Shown: positions 8,745-18,542, counted from the stretch's first letter. The stretch is 64,000 nucleotides of DNA from Duganella sp. BJB476 (GCF_003416895.1 NZ_QVIO01000001.1:1736001-1800000); one strand, 5' to 3'. A program made the numbers and translations. The notes: generated from the letters alone by a model not told the origin.

Positions 8745-11162
8745 TTAATCGCCAACCTCGATTTCGCGGTGTTCCGGTGCGGCGACGGCTATCGGCGCCT
8801 GCCACTTTTCCAGCCAGGCGATCAACTGGTCGCCGGGGATGGGACGGCTCATGAAGTAACCCTGCCCCTGGTCGCATCCCAACGCGGCCAACAGGCGCCA
8901 TACGGCTTCGCTCTCGATGCCCTCGGCCACCACGCGCAAGCCCATGTTGTGGCCAAGGTCGATGGTGGAGCGGACGATCTTGGTATCGCCGACGTCGTTC
9001 TCCATGTTCAGCACGAAGGACTTGTCGATCTTTAGCTCATTCACCGGCAGGCGCTTGAGGTAGGCCAGCGACGAATAGCCGGTGCCGAAATCGTCGATCG
9101 ACAAATCGACACCCATGGCGCTCAGGCGCTCCAGCGTGTGCTGGGCGCGCACCGGATCGTCCATGATGGCGCTCTCGGTGATCTCAAGGCAGAACGAGCC
9201 GGGAGCCAGCTTGTAGCGCGCCAGCGTTTCGGCGAACTTGGCCGGCAGGTCCTGGTCCAGCAGGTCGCGCGTGGACAGGTTGACCGACACCTTGAGCGGA
9301 TAGCCTTTGGCCGCCAGCTCCTGGCACAGCTCCGCCGACTTGTCCATCACCCAGCGGGTCAGCACGCGGATAAAGCCGGTCTGCTCGGCGAAGGGAATGA
9401 ACTCGTCGGGGAACACGTTGCCGCGCTCCGGATGCGCCCAGCGCACCAGCGACTCCATGCCCACCACCTTGCCGGTATCGAGCATGATCTTCGGCTGCAC
9501 GTGCAGGCGGAACTCGTTGCGTTCGATGGCGTTGCGCAGCTCCGTCAACAGCGACAGGCTCTTCTCGCTGGACTTGTCCATCGCCGCGTCGTACACCACG
9601 GCGCCGTCGTTGCGCTGCTTGGCCGCGTACATCGCCACCTCGGCCATGCTCAGTAAAGCCTCGCCGTCGTTGCCGTGCTCCGGGTAGCCGGCGATGCCCA
9701 GGCCTGCGCCGATGTCCACCGTCTGGTCTTCCAGCGACAGCGGCGTCTCCAGCGCCTGCAGGATCTCGGCCGCCACGCGCTGCGCGGAATCGAGGTCGGA
9801 AGCCGGCAGCAGCACCGCGAATTCGTCGCCGCCCAGGCGCGCCACCTGCGCCGACGACTGCCGTCGATTGGCCAGCAGCAGCTGCAGGCGGCCGGCCACC
9901 TGGCGCAGCAAGGCGTCGCCGAAGCTGTGGCCCATCACGTCGTTGACGTGCTTGAAGCGGTCCAGGTCCATCATCAGCACGAACACGGTTTCCTCGCGCC
10001 TGGCGGCGTTGGCCAGCGCGTCGTTCAGCAGCAGCACGAACTGCGCGCGGTTCGGCAGGTTGGTCAGCGTGTCCCAGTAAGCCAGGCGGCGGATCTCCTG
10101 TTCGCGCTTGGCGATCCCCTCGCGCATCGCGTCGAAGGCATGCGCCAGCGCGCCGATTTCGTCTTCGCGGCTGGTGTCGATCTGGCCTTTGTAATCGCCC
10201 TGCTCCAGGCGTTTGGCGGTGACGGCCAGCTCGCTGATCGGCTGCGCGATGCGCTTGGCGGTAAATACGATGGCCAGCGCCGAGATCACGATGCCGCCCA
10301 GCGTCAGGCCGATCAGCCAGCGCTCAAGACGGCTGTATTCCGCGGTCGCCTCGTCGATCGAGCGGGCCAGCATGACGTTGGCGGTCTGGCCGCCATCCCT
10401 GCCGATGGCCAGCAGGCGCGCGCTGTACTGGCCGGCGGACAGTGTCAGGTCGAATGGGCCGACCGGCGTGCCCGGCAGGGTTTGCAGTTGGTCGACCACG
10501 CTCTGCGTCACCGGGACGGAGAAGGTCGAGCCCACGGCCAGCCATTTGCCTTGCGCGTCGCGGGTCAGCACGGCGGTATCGAGCGCGCTGATTTCGCGCA
10601 TGTCGCTGGCCAATTGGCGGTCGATCGGAAAGGTCATGACGATCCAGCCGATGGTCCTCGGCGCCAGGATGGGCATGACGACGATCTGGTAGGGCCGGTG
10701 TTCAACGATGGCGATACCGCTGGCGCCCACCGACGATTCGGCGGCATCAAGCATGCCGGCGACCTGCTTCTCCAGCGCGGCCGCCTGGCTGTTGTTGGTG
10801 GCGACGCTGATCTTGCGGTCGGCGTTGATCAGCATCGACAGCGAGGCCTTGATGCGTTTGCCGCTGTTGTCCAGCGCGGAGAGGATGGTACCGCGATCGT
10901 TCTCGTCGTTGTTGCCGATGGTGGCCACGAAGGCGGTGTCGCGCGCCAGCAGGCGGGCGCCGAAGCGCAGGTTTTGCGCGTTCTGGTCCAACAGGCGGCG
11001 GAACACCTTGGAGCCGTTGCCCAATTCACTGCTGATGGACAGGCGCGCATTGTTGTCGATGCCGCGCTGGATCACCAGCAGGCCGATGACCTGCACAGCC
11101 ACGATCAACACCAGGAACAGTGTGACGATACGGCTCTCCAAGCTGCGGAAGCGCATGCGCAT
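8745..11162 (-). CDS. Membrane GGDEF-EAL c-di-GMP enzyme with periplasmic sensor and HAMP
   Basis: An 805-residue protein. A transmembrane helix near residues 12-31 and a second near 282-301 enclose a periplasmic sensor of about 250 residues (double-Cache-like). A HAMP segment follows (KRIAQPISELAVTAKRLEQGDY). The GGDEF domain is intact at 444-448 (RLGGDEF) with MDLDRFKHVND before it. The EAL domain has Glu570-Ser-Leu in place of EAL but keeps DDFGTGYSSLAYLKRLP and late motifs, so phosphodiesterase activity is likely; ExL is a tolerated variant. It lies 14 bp downstream of the cupredoxin gene on the same strand, so the two are probably co-transcribed. Confidence 0.92.
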   Translation of the reverse strand: MRMRFRSLESRIVTLFLVLIVAVQVIGLLVIQRGIDNNARLSISSELGNGSKVFRRLLDQNAQNLRFGARLLARDTAFVATIGNNDENDRGTILSALDNSGKRIKASLSMLINADRKISVATNNSQAAALEKQVAGMLDAAESSVGASGIAIVEHRPYQIVVMPILAPRTIGWIVMTFPIDRQLASDMREISALDTAVLTRDAQGKWLAVGSTFSVPVTQSVVDQLQTLPGTPVGPFDLTLSAGQYSARLLAIGRDGGQTANVMLARSIDEATAEYSRLERWLIGLTLGGIVISALAIVFTAKRIAQPISELAVTAKRLEQGDYKGQIDTSREDEIGALAHAFDAMREGIAKREQEIRRLAYWDTLTNLPNRAQFVLLLNDALANAARREETVFVLMMDLDRFKHVNDVMGHSFGDALLRQVAGRLQLLLANRRQSSAQVARLGGDEFAVLLPASDLDSAQRVAAEILQALETPLSLEDQTVDIGAGLGIAGYPEHGNDGEALLSMAEVAMYAAKQRNDGAVVYDAAMDKSSEKSLSLLTELRNAIERNEFRLHVQPKIMLDTGKVVGMESLVRWAHPERGNVFPDEFIPFAEQTGFIRVLTRWVMDKSAELCQELAAKGYPLKVSVNLSTRDLLDQDLPAKFAETLARYKLAPGSFCLEITESAIMDDPVRAQHTLERLSAMGVDLSIDDFGTGYSSLAYLKRLPVNELKIDKSFVLNMENDVGDTKIVRSTIDLGHNMGLRVVAEGIESEAVWRLLAALGCDQGQGYFMSRPIPGDQLIAWLEKWQAPIAVAAPEHREIEVGD

Positions 11163-11176
11163 GCTAGGGCTGTCCC

Positions 11177-11821
11177 TTAAAGAGTGGTGGACGACGGGTC
11201 GTCGGCCACGATCGGTTTCATCGGCAGCTTGAAGGTGACGCTGGCCGGCGCGTCGCCCGCCTTCACCGTCACCACCTGCTCCGGCGTGGCGCCGCCGACC
11301 GTGTTGTAGTGCCAGGCCTTGACCACGTACTTGCCGCCGGCCGGCAGCTCGATGCGGGCGGCGCCGGCGGCGTCGGTCTTGGCGAAATACGGCGTGTCGA
11401 CCACTTTGACATAGGCCAGCATCTTGTCATGGATATTACAACCGAGCACCACCGTGCCCGCCTTGTCGAAGACCTGCGGCGAGGCCGACTGGCCGGAGTA
11501 CAGCTTCTGGTCGAACTTGTGGGCCGGCGAGAACGAATAGATGTGATGCCTGACCTTGTCGTTATTCGGGAAAAATATCTTGGCGCCGGTCTGTACCACG
11601 CTCACCAGCGGCGCGAACTTCAGGCCCTTCTGCTCGATTTCCGCCGTGGCTGGTGCGCGCCCGCTGGCCGTGCCGCTTTCCGGCTCGACATAGACCACGG
11701 TGTCGGCCAGGGCCTTGCCGCCGGCGTCCTGCACCTGCACCGTGACGCCGGTGGCGCCTGCGCTTGCCGTGCTCAGCAATAACAAGGTCGACAGGGTCTG
11801 GCGGAGGGCGTGACGGTGCAT
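11177..11821 (-). CDS. Exported cupredoxin-domain protein (methylamine utilization protein-like)
   Basis: I start at the ATG at 11821, which opens a typical signal peptide (MHRHALRQTLSTLLLLSTAS); the longer frame adds 17 residues without purpose. The protein is 214 residues. The central domain has a type I copper site layout: FFPNNDKVRHHIYSFS supplies the first His, and VVLGCNIHDKMLAYV gives Cys-x2-His-x3-Met. The C-terminus is a carboxypeptidase-regulatory-like beta domain (AARIELPAGGKYVVKAWHYN). Similar genes are often annotated as methylamine utilization protein next to GGDEF/EAL genes. Here the next gene is such a sensor, 14 bp away, hinting at a periplasmic redox or copper input. The link is inferred. 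Confidence 0.75.
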   Translation of the reverse strand: MHRHALRQTLSTLLLLSTASAGATGVTVQVQDAGGKALADTVVYVEPESGTASGRAPATAEIEQKGLKFAPLVSVVQTGAKIFFPNNDKVRHHIYSFSPAHKFDQKLYSGQSASPQVFDKAGTVVLGCNIHDKMLAYVKVVDTPYFAKTDAAGAARIELPAGGKYVVKAWHYNTVGGATPEQVVTVKAGDAPASVTFKLPMKPIVADDPSSTTL

Positions 11822-11987
11822 GGGAAGCCTGGTCTCGATAGTTGTACAGCTTAGATTGTAGCGCGTGGGCAATAATCTACGGCACGGTTTTTCACAGTTT
11901 GCCGCAGATTATTTCCACACGTCATCATACGGTCACATAAGCACACTAAGATCGTACAGTTAAACCGACTTTTGGCAAGCATTCACC

Positions 11988-13808
11988 GTGAATTCCGTAC
12001 TCAGCCCCAACATCATCTATCTTCCGCCCAAGGCCGAGGACGAGGAGGCGGTATTGCGCGCTCATCTGTACGACATCCTGGCGCGCCGACAGCTGAGCGC
12101 GCTGTTCCAGCCGATTGTACACATGCAGAGCGGCGACATCATCGCCTACGAAGGCTTGATACGGGGGCCGTCCGACAGCCCGCTGCATGCGCCGATGAAT
12201 CTGTTCAAGGTGGCGCGCGCCAACGGCCTCACGGTCGAGGTCGAGCACCTGTGCCGGCGCGTGGTGCTGGAGCGCTTTGCCGAGCTCCAGCTGCCCGGCA
12301 AGCTGTTCCTCAACGTCAGCCCGGAATGCCTGATGCAGCGCGACGCGCCGCACGGCGAGACGCTGGAATACATCCACCAGATCGGCATCAACCCGGACCG
12401 CGTCATCATCGAGCTGACCGAGAACCAGCCGACCTACGACTACGAGCTGATGCGCGAAGCGGTGCTGCACTACCGTAACATGGGCTTCCAGATCGCCATC
12501 GACGACCTCGGCGAAGGCTTCTCCAGCCTGCGGCTGTGGTCGGAGCTGCGGCCCGAGTATGTCAAGATCGACATGCATTTCATTCAGGGCATCAACCACG
12601 ATCCGGTCAAGCTGCAGTTTGTGCGTTCGATCCAGGAGATCGCCGACAAGTCCGACACGCTGGTGATCGCCGAGGGCATCGAGACCCAGGCCGAGCTGCT
12701 GGTGCTGCGCGATGTCGGCGTCGCCTTCGGCCAGGGCTACCACCTGGGCCGGCCGCACGCCCAGCCGGCCCGCGCCGCGCCGGCCGAGGTGGTCAAGGCG
12801 CTGGCGCGCAATGGCGTGGCGGTCTATCCGCAGCGCGGCGCGGAAAAGAACGGCGCCAGCATCTACAAGCTGCTGCACCAGACCGACTCGGTGCCGTCCA
12901 GCATGAACAACAACGAGCTGTACGAAATCTTCGTGCGCCATCCCAAGCTGCTGATCATCCCGGTGGTGGACGACGGCGTGCCGCTGGGCCTGGTCAGCCG
13001 CTTCGACATGATCGAGCACTTCGCCCGCCCCTACCAGCGCGAACTGTACGGTAAGAAGTCCTGCAAGCAGTTCATGGACAGCAATGCGCTGATCGCCGAC
13101 AAGGACACCAGTCTGCAAGACCTGAGCTTCCGCATGGTGCAGGCCGACGCGCAGCAGCTGTTCAACGGCTTCATCATCACCGACCAGGGACGCTACCTGG
13201 GCATGGGCACAGGCCACGACCTGATGCGCGAGATCACGCAGATGCAGATCAACGCGGCGCGCTACGCCAATCCGCTGACCCAGCTGCCGGGCAATGTGCC
13301 GATCAACGAGCATATCGACCGTCTGCTGGAAAGCGGCACGCGGTTCTGGGTCTGCTATTTCGACCTCGACCATTTCAAGCCGTTCAACGATGTCTACGGC
13401 TACCGCAGGGGCGACGACGTGATCCAGCTGACCGGACGCCTGCTCAGCGAGCGCACCGACGCCAACCGCGACTTCGTCGGCCATATCGGCGGCGACGATT
13501 TCATGATCCTGTTCCAGAGCGAAGACTGGGAAGCCCGCTGCAACGCCATCCTGCAAGAGTTCGAACGGAACGTGCAGGACTTCTACAGCATTGAGGACCG
13601 CGAGCGCGGCGGCTACATCAGCGAAGACCGGCAAGGCAAGAAAGTGTTTTACTCGCTGATGAGCTTGTCGATCGGCGCGATCCGCGTCGAGCCGCACCAG
13701 TACTACACCCACCACCAGATCGCCACCGCTGCGGCGGAATCGAAGAAACAAGCCAAGAAAATCCACGGCAACAGCCTGTTCGTGGATCGCCGCCAACAGC
13801 CCAGCTGA
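11988..13808 (+). CDS. EAL-CBS-GGDEF domain protein (c-di-GMP signalling)
   Basis: A cytoplasmic protein of 606 residues with reversed domain order: EAL first (about 25-265), a CBS pair (about 295-415), then GGDEF (about 425-595). The EAL signature is E55-G-L (AYEGLIRG). Glu142 in IELTEN, IDDLGEGFSS at 171-180 and YVKID at 191-195 are kept, so hydrolysis may be retained. The cyclase signature is GGDDF at 501-505. Asp for Glu at the fourth position usually weakens or removes cyclase activity. CBS pairs bind adenine nucleotides. The gene is monocistronic and ends 5 bp before the convergent Sel1 gene. Confidence 0.9.
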   Translation: MNSVLSPNIIYLPPKAEDEEAVLRAHLYDILARRQLSALFQPIVHMQSGDIIAYEGLIRGPSDSPLHAPMNLFKVARANGLTVEVEHLCRRVVLERFAELQLPGKLFLNVSPECLMQRDAPHGETLEYIHQIGINPDRVIIELTENQPTYDYELMREAVLHYRNMGFQIAIDDLGEGFSSLRLWSELRPEYVKIDMHFIQGINHDPVKLQFVRSIQEIADKSDTLVIAEGIETQAELLVLRDVGVAFGQGYHLGRPHAQPARAAPAEVVKALARNGVAVYPQRGAEKNGASIYKLLHQTDSVPSSMNNNELYEIFVRHPKLLIIPVVDDGVPLGLVSRFDMIEHFARPYQRELYGKKSCKQFMDSNALIADKDTSLQDLSFRMVQADAQQLFNGFIITDQGRYLGMGTGHDLMREITQMQINAARYANPLTQLPGNVPINEHIDRLLESGTRFWVCYFDLDHFKPFNDVYGYRRGDDVIQLTGRLLSERTDANRDFVGHIGGDDFMILFQSEDWEARCNAILQEFERNVQDFYSIEDRERGGYISEDRQGKKVFYSLMSLSIGAIRVEPHQYYTHHQIATAAAESKKQAKKIHGNSLFVDRRQQPS

Positions 13809-13813
13809 ACGGC

Positions 13814-15199
13814 TCAGGCCGGACGAGCCTGCGTCGCATGGGCGGCCCGCCAGCGGCGCGCCTGTTCGGTGGCCGCCTCCATCGCCTGTGGCGTCAGGTC
13901 CAGGTCGGACTTCTTGCGGTTGCTGGCCACCGCCAGTTCGCTGGCCTCGGCGGCCAGCGTCAGCCACATGCAGGATTTTTCATCGTCGCGCACCACGCCG
14001 CGCCCGCTGCCGTACATGCCGCCCAGGTTGAACTGCGCCAATGCATGGCCCTGCTCGGCCGCCTTGCCATACCAGCTGACGGCCAGCTCCTCGTCACGCG
14101 CCACGCCTAGGCCGTTGGCGTACATCACACCTAGATTGTTCTGCGCGCTGGCGTCGCCCTGTTCGGCCGCGCAGCGATACCAGGCCACCGCCCGCGCCTC
14201 GTCCTTGGCCACGCCGTGGCCGTTGGCATACATCACGCCGACATTGAACTGGGCGTTCGGCGCGCCCTGCTCGGCCGCCATGCGGTACCACTCCAGCGCC
14301 CGCTGCTCGTCGCGCGCCACGCCACGCCCGCGCGCGTACATGCCGCCGAGGTTGTACTGGGCCAGCACATGGCCGGACTCGGCGGCGCGGCGGTACCAGG
14401 TGAAGGCCAGCTCGTCGTCGCGGTCCACGCCCTTGCCGTTGGCCAGCATGATGCCGAGATTGAATTGCGCGTCCGCGTCTTCCTGTTCCGCCGCCCGCAG
14501 CAGCCAGGCGTAGGCGCGCAGCTGGTCGGCCACCACGCCCTGCCCCTCGGCATAGGCCACGCCCACCAGCCGCTGGGCGACGGCGCAACCCTGCGCCGCG
14601 GCTTGCCGGAACCAGGCCAGCGCCTGTCCATCGCTGCGCGCCACGCCGTGGCCGTGCTTGTACATAAAACCGAGATTGAGCTGGGCGCTGGCATCGTTCT
14701 GCAGCGCCGCCTTGCGGAACCAGGCCAAGGCCAGCGGATAGTTGCGGCGCACGCCCAGGCCGTGCACATAGGCTTCGCCGAGCAAAGTCTGCGCGCTGGC
14801 CACTCCCTGCTCGGAGGCGCGGTAAAACCACGACAAGGCGGTTTCGTCATTGCGCGCCACGCCCCGGCCCTTCTTGTACATCTGTCCGAGATTTTGCTGG
14901 GCCGAGACTTCGCCCTGCAGCGCGGCCGCGCGAAACCAGCGCACGGCTTCCTTGTCGCTATGGGCGACGCCACGGCCGTTGAAGTACATCACGCCCAGGT
15001 GATTCTGCGCGAACGCCAGCCCCTGCTGGGCCGCCTTGGACATCCAGTAGAAGGCGCGGACCTCGTCGCGCGCCACATCCTGCCCCTTTTTATAGACCAG
15101 GCCCAGATTGAACTGGGCGTAAGGATTGCCGCGTTCGGCCGCCTCCCGGTACCATAGAAAAGTGTCGTAACCTGCCCTCGCCGAGCTTTGATTCTTCAT
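13814..15199 (-). CDS. Sel1-like repeat protein with 11 tandem repeats
   Basis: The 461 residues are almost wholly Sel1-type TPR repeats of exactly 36 residues. I count 11 full units from about residue 17, each with the pattern WYRxAAEQGxAxAQxNLGxMY followed by xxGxGVARDExxA, plus a degenerate twelfth unit and a basic tail. No signal peptide is seen (MKNQSSARAGYDTFLWYREA), so it should be cytoplasmic unless exported another way. Sel1 proteins are protein-protein scaffolds. Repeat length and register are perfectly regular, consistent with recent duplication. It is convergent with the EAL-CBS-GGDEF gene and downstream of the zinc operon on the same strand. Confidence 0.92.
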   Translation of the reverse strand: MKNQSSARAGYDTFLWYREAAERGNPYAQFNLGLVYKKGQDVARDEVRAFYWMSKAAQQGLAFAQNHLGVMYFNGRGVAHSDKEAVRWFRAAALQGEVSAQQNLGQMYKKGRGVARNDETALSWFYRASEQGVASAQTLLGEAYVHGLGVRRNYPLALAWFRKAALQNDASAQLNLGFMYKHGHGVARSDGQALAWFRQAAAQGCAVAQRLVGVAYAEGQGVVADQLRAYAWLLRAAEQEDADAQFNLGIMLANGKGVDRDDELAFTWYRRAAESGHVLAQYNLGGMYARGRGVARDEQRALEWYRMAAEQGAPNAQFNVGVMYANGHGVAKDEARAVAWYRCAAEQGDASAQNNLGVMYANGLGVARDEELAVSWYGKAAEQGHALAQFNLGGMYGSGRGVVRDDEKSCMWLTLAAEASELAVASNRKKSDLDLTPQAMEAATEQARRWRAAHATQARPA

Positions 15200-15305
15200 G
15201 GTACACCTCTGGCCAACACCACAACATTGTTGGTTAAAGTGTAAAACGCGGCCCCGGCGCGGGTTTGACCGCGCTCAAACGAGTGATGATGAAATGTTAT
15301 CGTTT

Positions 15306-16088
15306 CTAGTGATGGGCAACGCGAGGCGCACCGTCAGGCTTGGGGCCAAATGCATAGACGGCAATGGCTATTATCGTCAGGCACCAGACGATCAAAGCAC
15401 CCGACGGCAAATCGTAGAGCGTCGACAACACCAGTCCGCTTGCGTAGCCGGCGGCGCCGATCAGGTAGGCCAGTACCAGGCGTTTCTTGCCGACATAGTG
15501 ACGCACTGCCAGGCCCGGCACGATCAGGCTGGTGAACACCAGGTACACCCCCACCAGCTGCACCGACGCCGTGACGGCCAGCGCGAAGATCAGGTAGAAA
15601 CCCAGCCGGCTCAAGCGTTCGCGCAGGAAGTACAGCAGCCCGCAGATCACCACCGTGCCGACGGCCGGCAACAACAGCTGTTCGTAGCGCACCCACAAAA
15701 TCTGGCCAGCCAACAAGTCCTGCAAATGCTCGCCGCCGTGCGGGTTGTGCGCCACCAGCAGCAAGCCAGCCGTGGCGGCCAGGATGAACATCACGCCGAT
15801 CTGCGCTTCCTGCACTTCCGGCCAGCGTTTTTCAGTCCACGTCAGCAGCAGCGCGCCGAGCACGGCGGCAGCGGCGGCGGCAGCCTGCACCGCCCAGCTT
15901 TGCGGATCGAGCTCGGCGGCGCCGGCGATGATCACGCCCAGCGCCGCGATCTGCGCGATCGCCAGGTCGATAAAGACGATGCCGCGTTTCAGCACCTGCG
16001 CACCCAGCGGCACGTGGGTCAACAGCACCAACAGGCCGGCGAGCAAGGCCGGCAGAATGATCATCAGATCGAGCGCTTCAGCGTTCAT
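15306..16088 (-). CDS. Metal ABC transporter permease (ZnuB-like)
   Basis: A 260-residue polytopic membrane protein of the ABC-3 family. It has about seven or eight hydrophobic segments, beginning with LMIILPALLAGLLVLLTHVP and including the conserved loop GIVFIDLAIAQIAALGVIIAG. Its ATG overlaps the stop of the binding-protein gene (ATGA, 16085-16088), so the two are translationally coupled. It would form the inner-membrane channel for zinc or manganese. No ATPase gene precedes or follows it, so the motor subunit must be encoded elsewhere if this transporter works. Confidence 0.9.
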   Translation of the reverse strand: MNAEALDLMIILPALLAGLLVLLTHVPLGAQVLKRGIVFIDLAIAQIAALGVIIAGAAELDPQSWAVQAAAAAAAVLGALLLTWTEKRWPEVQEAQIGVMFILAATAGLLLVAHNPHGGEHLQDLLAGQILWVRYEQLLLPAVGTVVICGLLYFLRERLSRLGFYLIFALAVTASVQLVGVYLVFTSLIVPGLAVRHYVGKKRLVLAYLIGAAGYASGLVLSTLYDLPSGALIVWCLTIIAIAVYAFGPKPDGAPRVAHH

Positions 16089-16990
16089 TTATTTGCATCC
16101 ATCAAGCGTTGCACAGTCGAATCGAACAGGCCGAACAAGTCTTTGCTCTTGTCGTCGCCGCCGACGGAGAACGGCAGCACCACCGCCGGAATCTTGGCGT
16201 GTTCGGACAGCCATTGCGAGGCGCGGCCATCCTGGTAGGCGGCGCGTATCACCATCTTGGCCGGCGCGCGCTGCAATTGCGACAGCAGCTCGGCCAAATG
16301 GGCCGCGCTCGGCTCCACGCCCGGCTTGGGTTCCAGCGTGCCGACCTGGTGCAAGCCCAGCCAGCCCATCAGGTACTCCATGTTCTTGTGGTGCTCGACC
16401 ACGGCCACGCCTTTCAGCGGCGCCGCCTGCTTCTCCCACTTGAGCATGGCCGCATCCCAGCGCGCCGCGAAGTCCTTCTGCCGCGCCTGGTAGTAGGCGG
16501 CGTTGGCAGGGTCCAGCTCGGCCAGGCGCTTGGCCAGCGCCACAGCGACCAGCGCGATATTGTGCGGGTTCTGCTGGATGTGCGGATTGCCGGCGGCGTG
16601 CACGTCGCCCTCGCTGCGGTCGACCTTGTTCGGCACGTCGAGGCGCGGCACGAAGGCGCCCGCCTCGAAGTTGCCCGGCTGGCCGGCGGCGATCTTGCTG
16701 TTGCCCGATTGCTGGACCAGCACCGGCAGCCAGCCCACTTCCAGCTCCAGTCCGGTGCACACCAGCAGGTTGGCGTTGCGCGTGCGCGCGATCAGGCTCG
16801 GCCGCGCTTCGATGCGGTGCGGGTCTTGCAGCGCGTTGGTGGCGCTGGAGACCTTGACCTTGTCGCCGCCGAGTTCGTTGGTCAGCGCTTCCCATTCCGG
16901 CTCGCAGGCCAGGACGTTGATGGCGGCGTGCGCCGACGTGGCCGCCACGCAGGCCGCGGCGACCAGCAGATGTTTGAGTGTGCGTTTCAT
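16085..16990 (-). CDS. Zinc/manganese-type ABC transporter periplasmic binding protein (ZnuA-like)
   Basis: A 301-residue cluster A-I solute binding protein with a signal peptide (MKRTLKHLLVAAACVAATSAHA). Candidate metal ligands are His in GNPHIQQNPHN and HH in VEHHKNMEYLMGWLG, with a late acidic patch GGDDKSKD. The long His-rich loop of gammaproteobacterial ZnuA is missing. It is preceded at 10 bp by the porin gene and followed with overlap by the permease. Zinc is the most likely substrate given the LACEPEWEALTNELGG opening, which is typical of the zinc branch, but manganese cannot be ruled out. Confidence 0.88.
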   Translation of the reverse strand: MKRTLKHLLVAAACVAATSAHAAINVLACEPEWEALTNELGGDKVKVSSATNALQDPHRIEARPSLIARTRNANLLVCTGLELEVGWLPVLVQQSGNSKIAAGQPGNFEAGAFVPRLDVPNKVDRSEGDVHAAGNPHIQQNPHNIALVAVALAKRLAELDPANAAYYQARQKDFAARWDAAMLKWEKQAAPLKGVAVVEHHKNMEYLMGWLGLHQVGTLEPKPGVEPSAAHLAELLSQLQRAPAKMVIRAAYQDGRASQWLSEHAKIPAVVLPFSVGGDDKSKDLFGLFDSTVQRLMDANK

Positions 16991-17000
16991 GCCTGCTCCT

Positions 17001-18467
17001 TTAGAACGAGTGGGCAGCGTGCGTGCCCAGGCTCATGATGTATTGAAGGAAAATCTGGTTGTCGGTGACACCCGGACGGGACTGGTCGCGCGCCAGCTGC
17101 AAGCGCAGGCGCGAGAATTCGGACGGGCTGTAGTCGATCATGAAACTGCTGCGCGACGGGTTGTACGCTTCGAGGATGGGCAGGTTGGCCCAGGCCAGCG
17201 CGCCGCTGTCGATCAGGCCGATCCGCTGCGAGCCGGACGACAGCCGGTCATAACGCAGGCCCGCGCGCCAGGTTGGCATGAACTGGTAGACGCCTTGCAG
17301 ATACCAGCCCGACTGCACGCTGCGGTAGTTGCCGCTGGCCGCCGCGTCGGTCTCGACCGCGTAGTTCAGCGTGCCGCTTTCCTTGCGGCGGAAGTACTCG
17401 CCCTGCAGCTTGAAGTTGGTGTTGGTCGGATTGCCGTTCGGCGCCCATTTGTAGATGGCGTCGGCGATCCACATATTCGACTTGCCGCTGAAGCTATTGG
17501 TCAGGCCCTGGTCTTCGTAGGCGCGTTGCTCTGCGCCAGTGTGCAGGTAGGACACGCCCGCGCGGTAGCTGGCCGAATCGCCGATGTCGTCGCCAAGGTG
17601 GGCGAACACGCTGACGGCGCCGGCGCCGTTCTTGTTGCGGTCGTTGCCCGGGAAGGCCGTGCCGTTGCCGGCCTCCACGCCGACTTCCAGGAACTGGTCG
17701 AGCGGCGCCAGCCACTTGGCTTGCACGCCGTCCGGCTTGTACTGGCCGCCGAGGAAGGCTTGATACGCCAGCGGCGCATCGACGAAGTCCCAGGTGTGGG
17801 CGTGCTGGCTGTTCAGGTAGCCGATAGCCGACAGGAAGCGGCCGGCCTTGATGTTCAGGCCGTTCTCCATGCCGCGCGTCTGCACGAAGGCTTCTTCAAC
17901 GCTGACTTCATTCGCGCCGCTCAGCGAGAAGGTCAGCTGGCCGGCGAACTGCGGGTCGATGTTGGCAGCCATGGTCAGCTCGGATTCGCCGAGGTTGAAG
18001 CCGCGCTTGCCCGGGCCGACCTCGCCGCCGCTCGGCGCGAAGCCTTGCAGGCGGTACTGGGTCGGGTCCTGTTTCAGGTTTTGCAGCGTGCCGCCTAGGA
18101 TCATCGAGATGTTCGGGTTGAACAGATTGCTGGCCGGGTTGGCGCCGCCGGTCGGCGCTGGCGCTGCCGCTGGCGGTGTTTCGACATAGGCGGCGACCGC
18201 AGGCGCGGCGCCAGCGGCCGGAGCCGGCACAGCCGGCGCGCCCGCACCGATCGCCGCGATCTGCGCCTTGGCGGCGGCGTTGTCCGCTTGCGCCTGTTGC
18301 AAGCGCTGCTCCATCGCCTGCAAGCGCGCTTCATAGACCTCCTTCATCTGGCGGATCTCCGCGCGGATTTCGGCCAGTTCCTTCTGTTCTTTTTTGTCTG
18401 CGGCGTAGGCCTGCGGGGCCGCCACGGCCACGCTCAAGGCGGCCATCATCACTTTGTGTTTCAACAT
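17001..18467 (-). CDS. Outer-membrane porin-like protein with N-terminal coiled coil, metal uptake operon
   Basis: A 488-residue protein with a signal peptide to about residue 22, then a heptad-rich segment (KEQKELAEIRAEIRQMKEVY, residues about 26-70). A Pro/Ala linker follows, then a beta-barrel with alternating aromatic strands that ends in AAHSF (terminal Phe). The layout resembles OprO/OprP-type and related trimeric porins, with the coiled coil aiding trimerisation or peptidoglycan contact. Its place 10 bp ahead of the zinc binding protein gene suggests it lets zinc or a zinc chelate cross the outer membrane. That specificity is inference from position only. Confidence 0.75.
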   Translation of the reverse strand: MLKHKVMMAALSVAVAAPQAYAADKKEQKELAEIRAEIRQMKEVYEARLQAMEQRLQQAQADNAAAKAQIAAIGAGAPAVPAPAAGAAPAVAAYVETPPAAAPAPTGGANPASNLFNPNISMILGGTLQNLKQDPTQYRLQGFAPSGGEVGPGKRGFNLGESELTMAANIDPQFAGQLTFSLSGANEVSVEEAFVQTRGMENGLNIKAGRFLSAIGYLNSQHAHTWDFVDAPLAYQAFLGGQYKPDGVQAKWLAPLDQFLEVGVEAGNGTAFPGNDRNKNGAGAVSVFAHLGDDIGDSASYRAGVSYLHTGAEQRAYEDQGLTNSFSGKSNMWIADAIYKWAPNGNPTNTNFKLQGEYFRRKESGTLNYAVETDAAASGNYRSVQSGWYLQGVYQFMPTWRAGLRYDRLSSGSQRIGLIDSGALAWANLPILEAYNPSRSSFMIDYSPSEFSRLRLQLARDQSRPGVTDNQIFLQYIMSLGTHAAHSF

Positions 18468-18542
18468 GTCAAATCCTGTAGATAGCTACGATAAGCCGCA
18501 CCTCTGCGCAAGCGGCAGCGGTGACGGATCAAGGGTGTGCGA

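Noticed and set aside
11946..13967. Minus-strand open frame of 673 codons
   Set aside because: Antisense to the EAL-CBS-GGDEF gene; no signal, motif or ribosome site.
13900..15150. Regular 108-bp repetition resembling a tandem DNA repeat or CRISPR-like array
   Set aside because: It is the coding signature of 36-residue Sel1 repeats; there are no conserved short repeats with unique spacers.
15291..15306. Zur-like sequence GAAATGTTATCGTTTC
   Set aside because: Only one good half-site, and it lies downstream of the zinc operon before the Sel1 gene, so it is not placed to control the operon.
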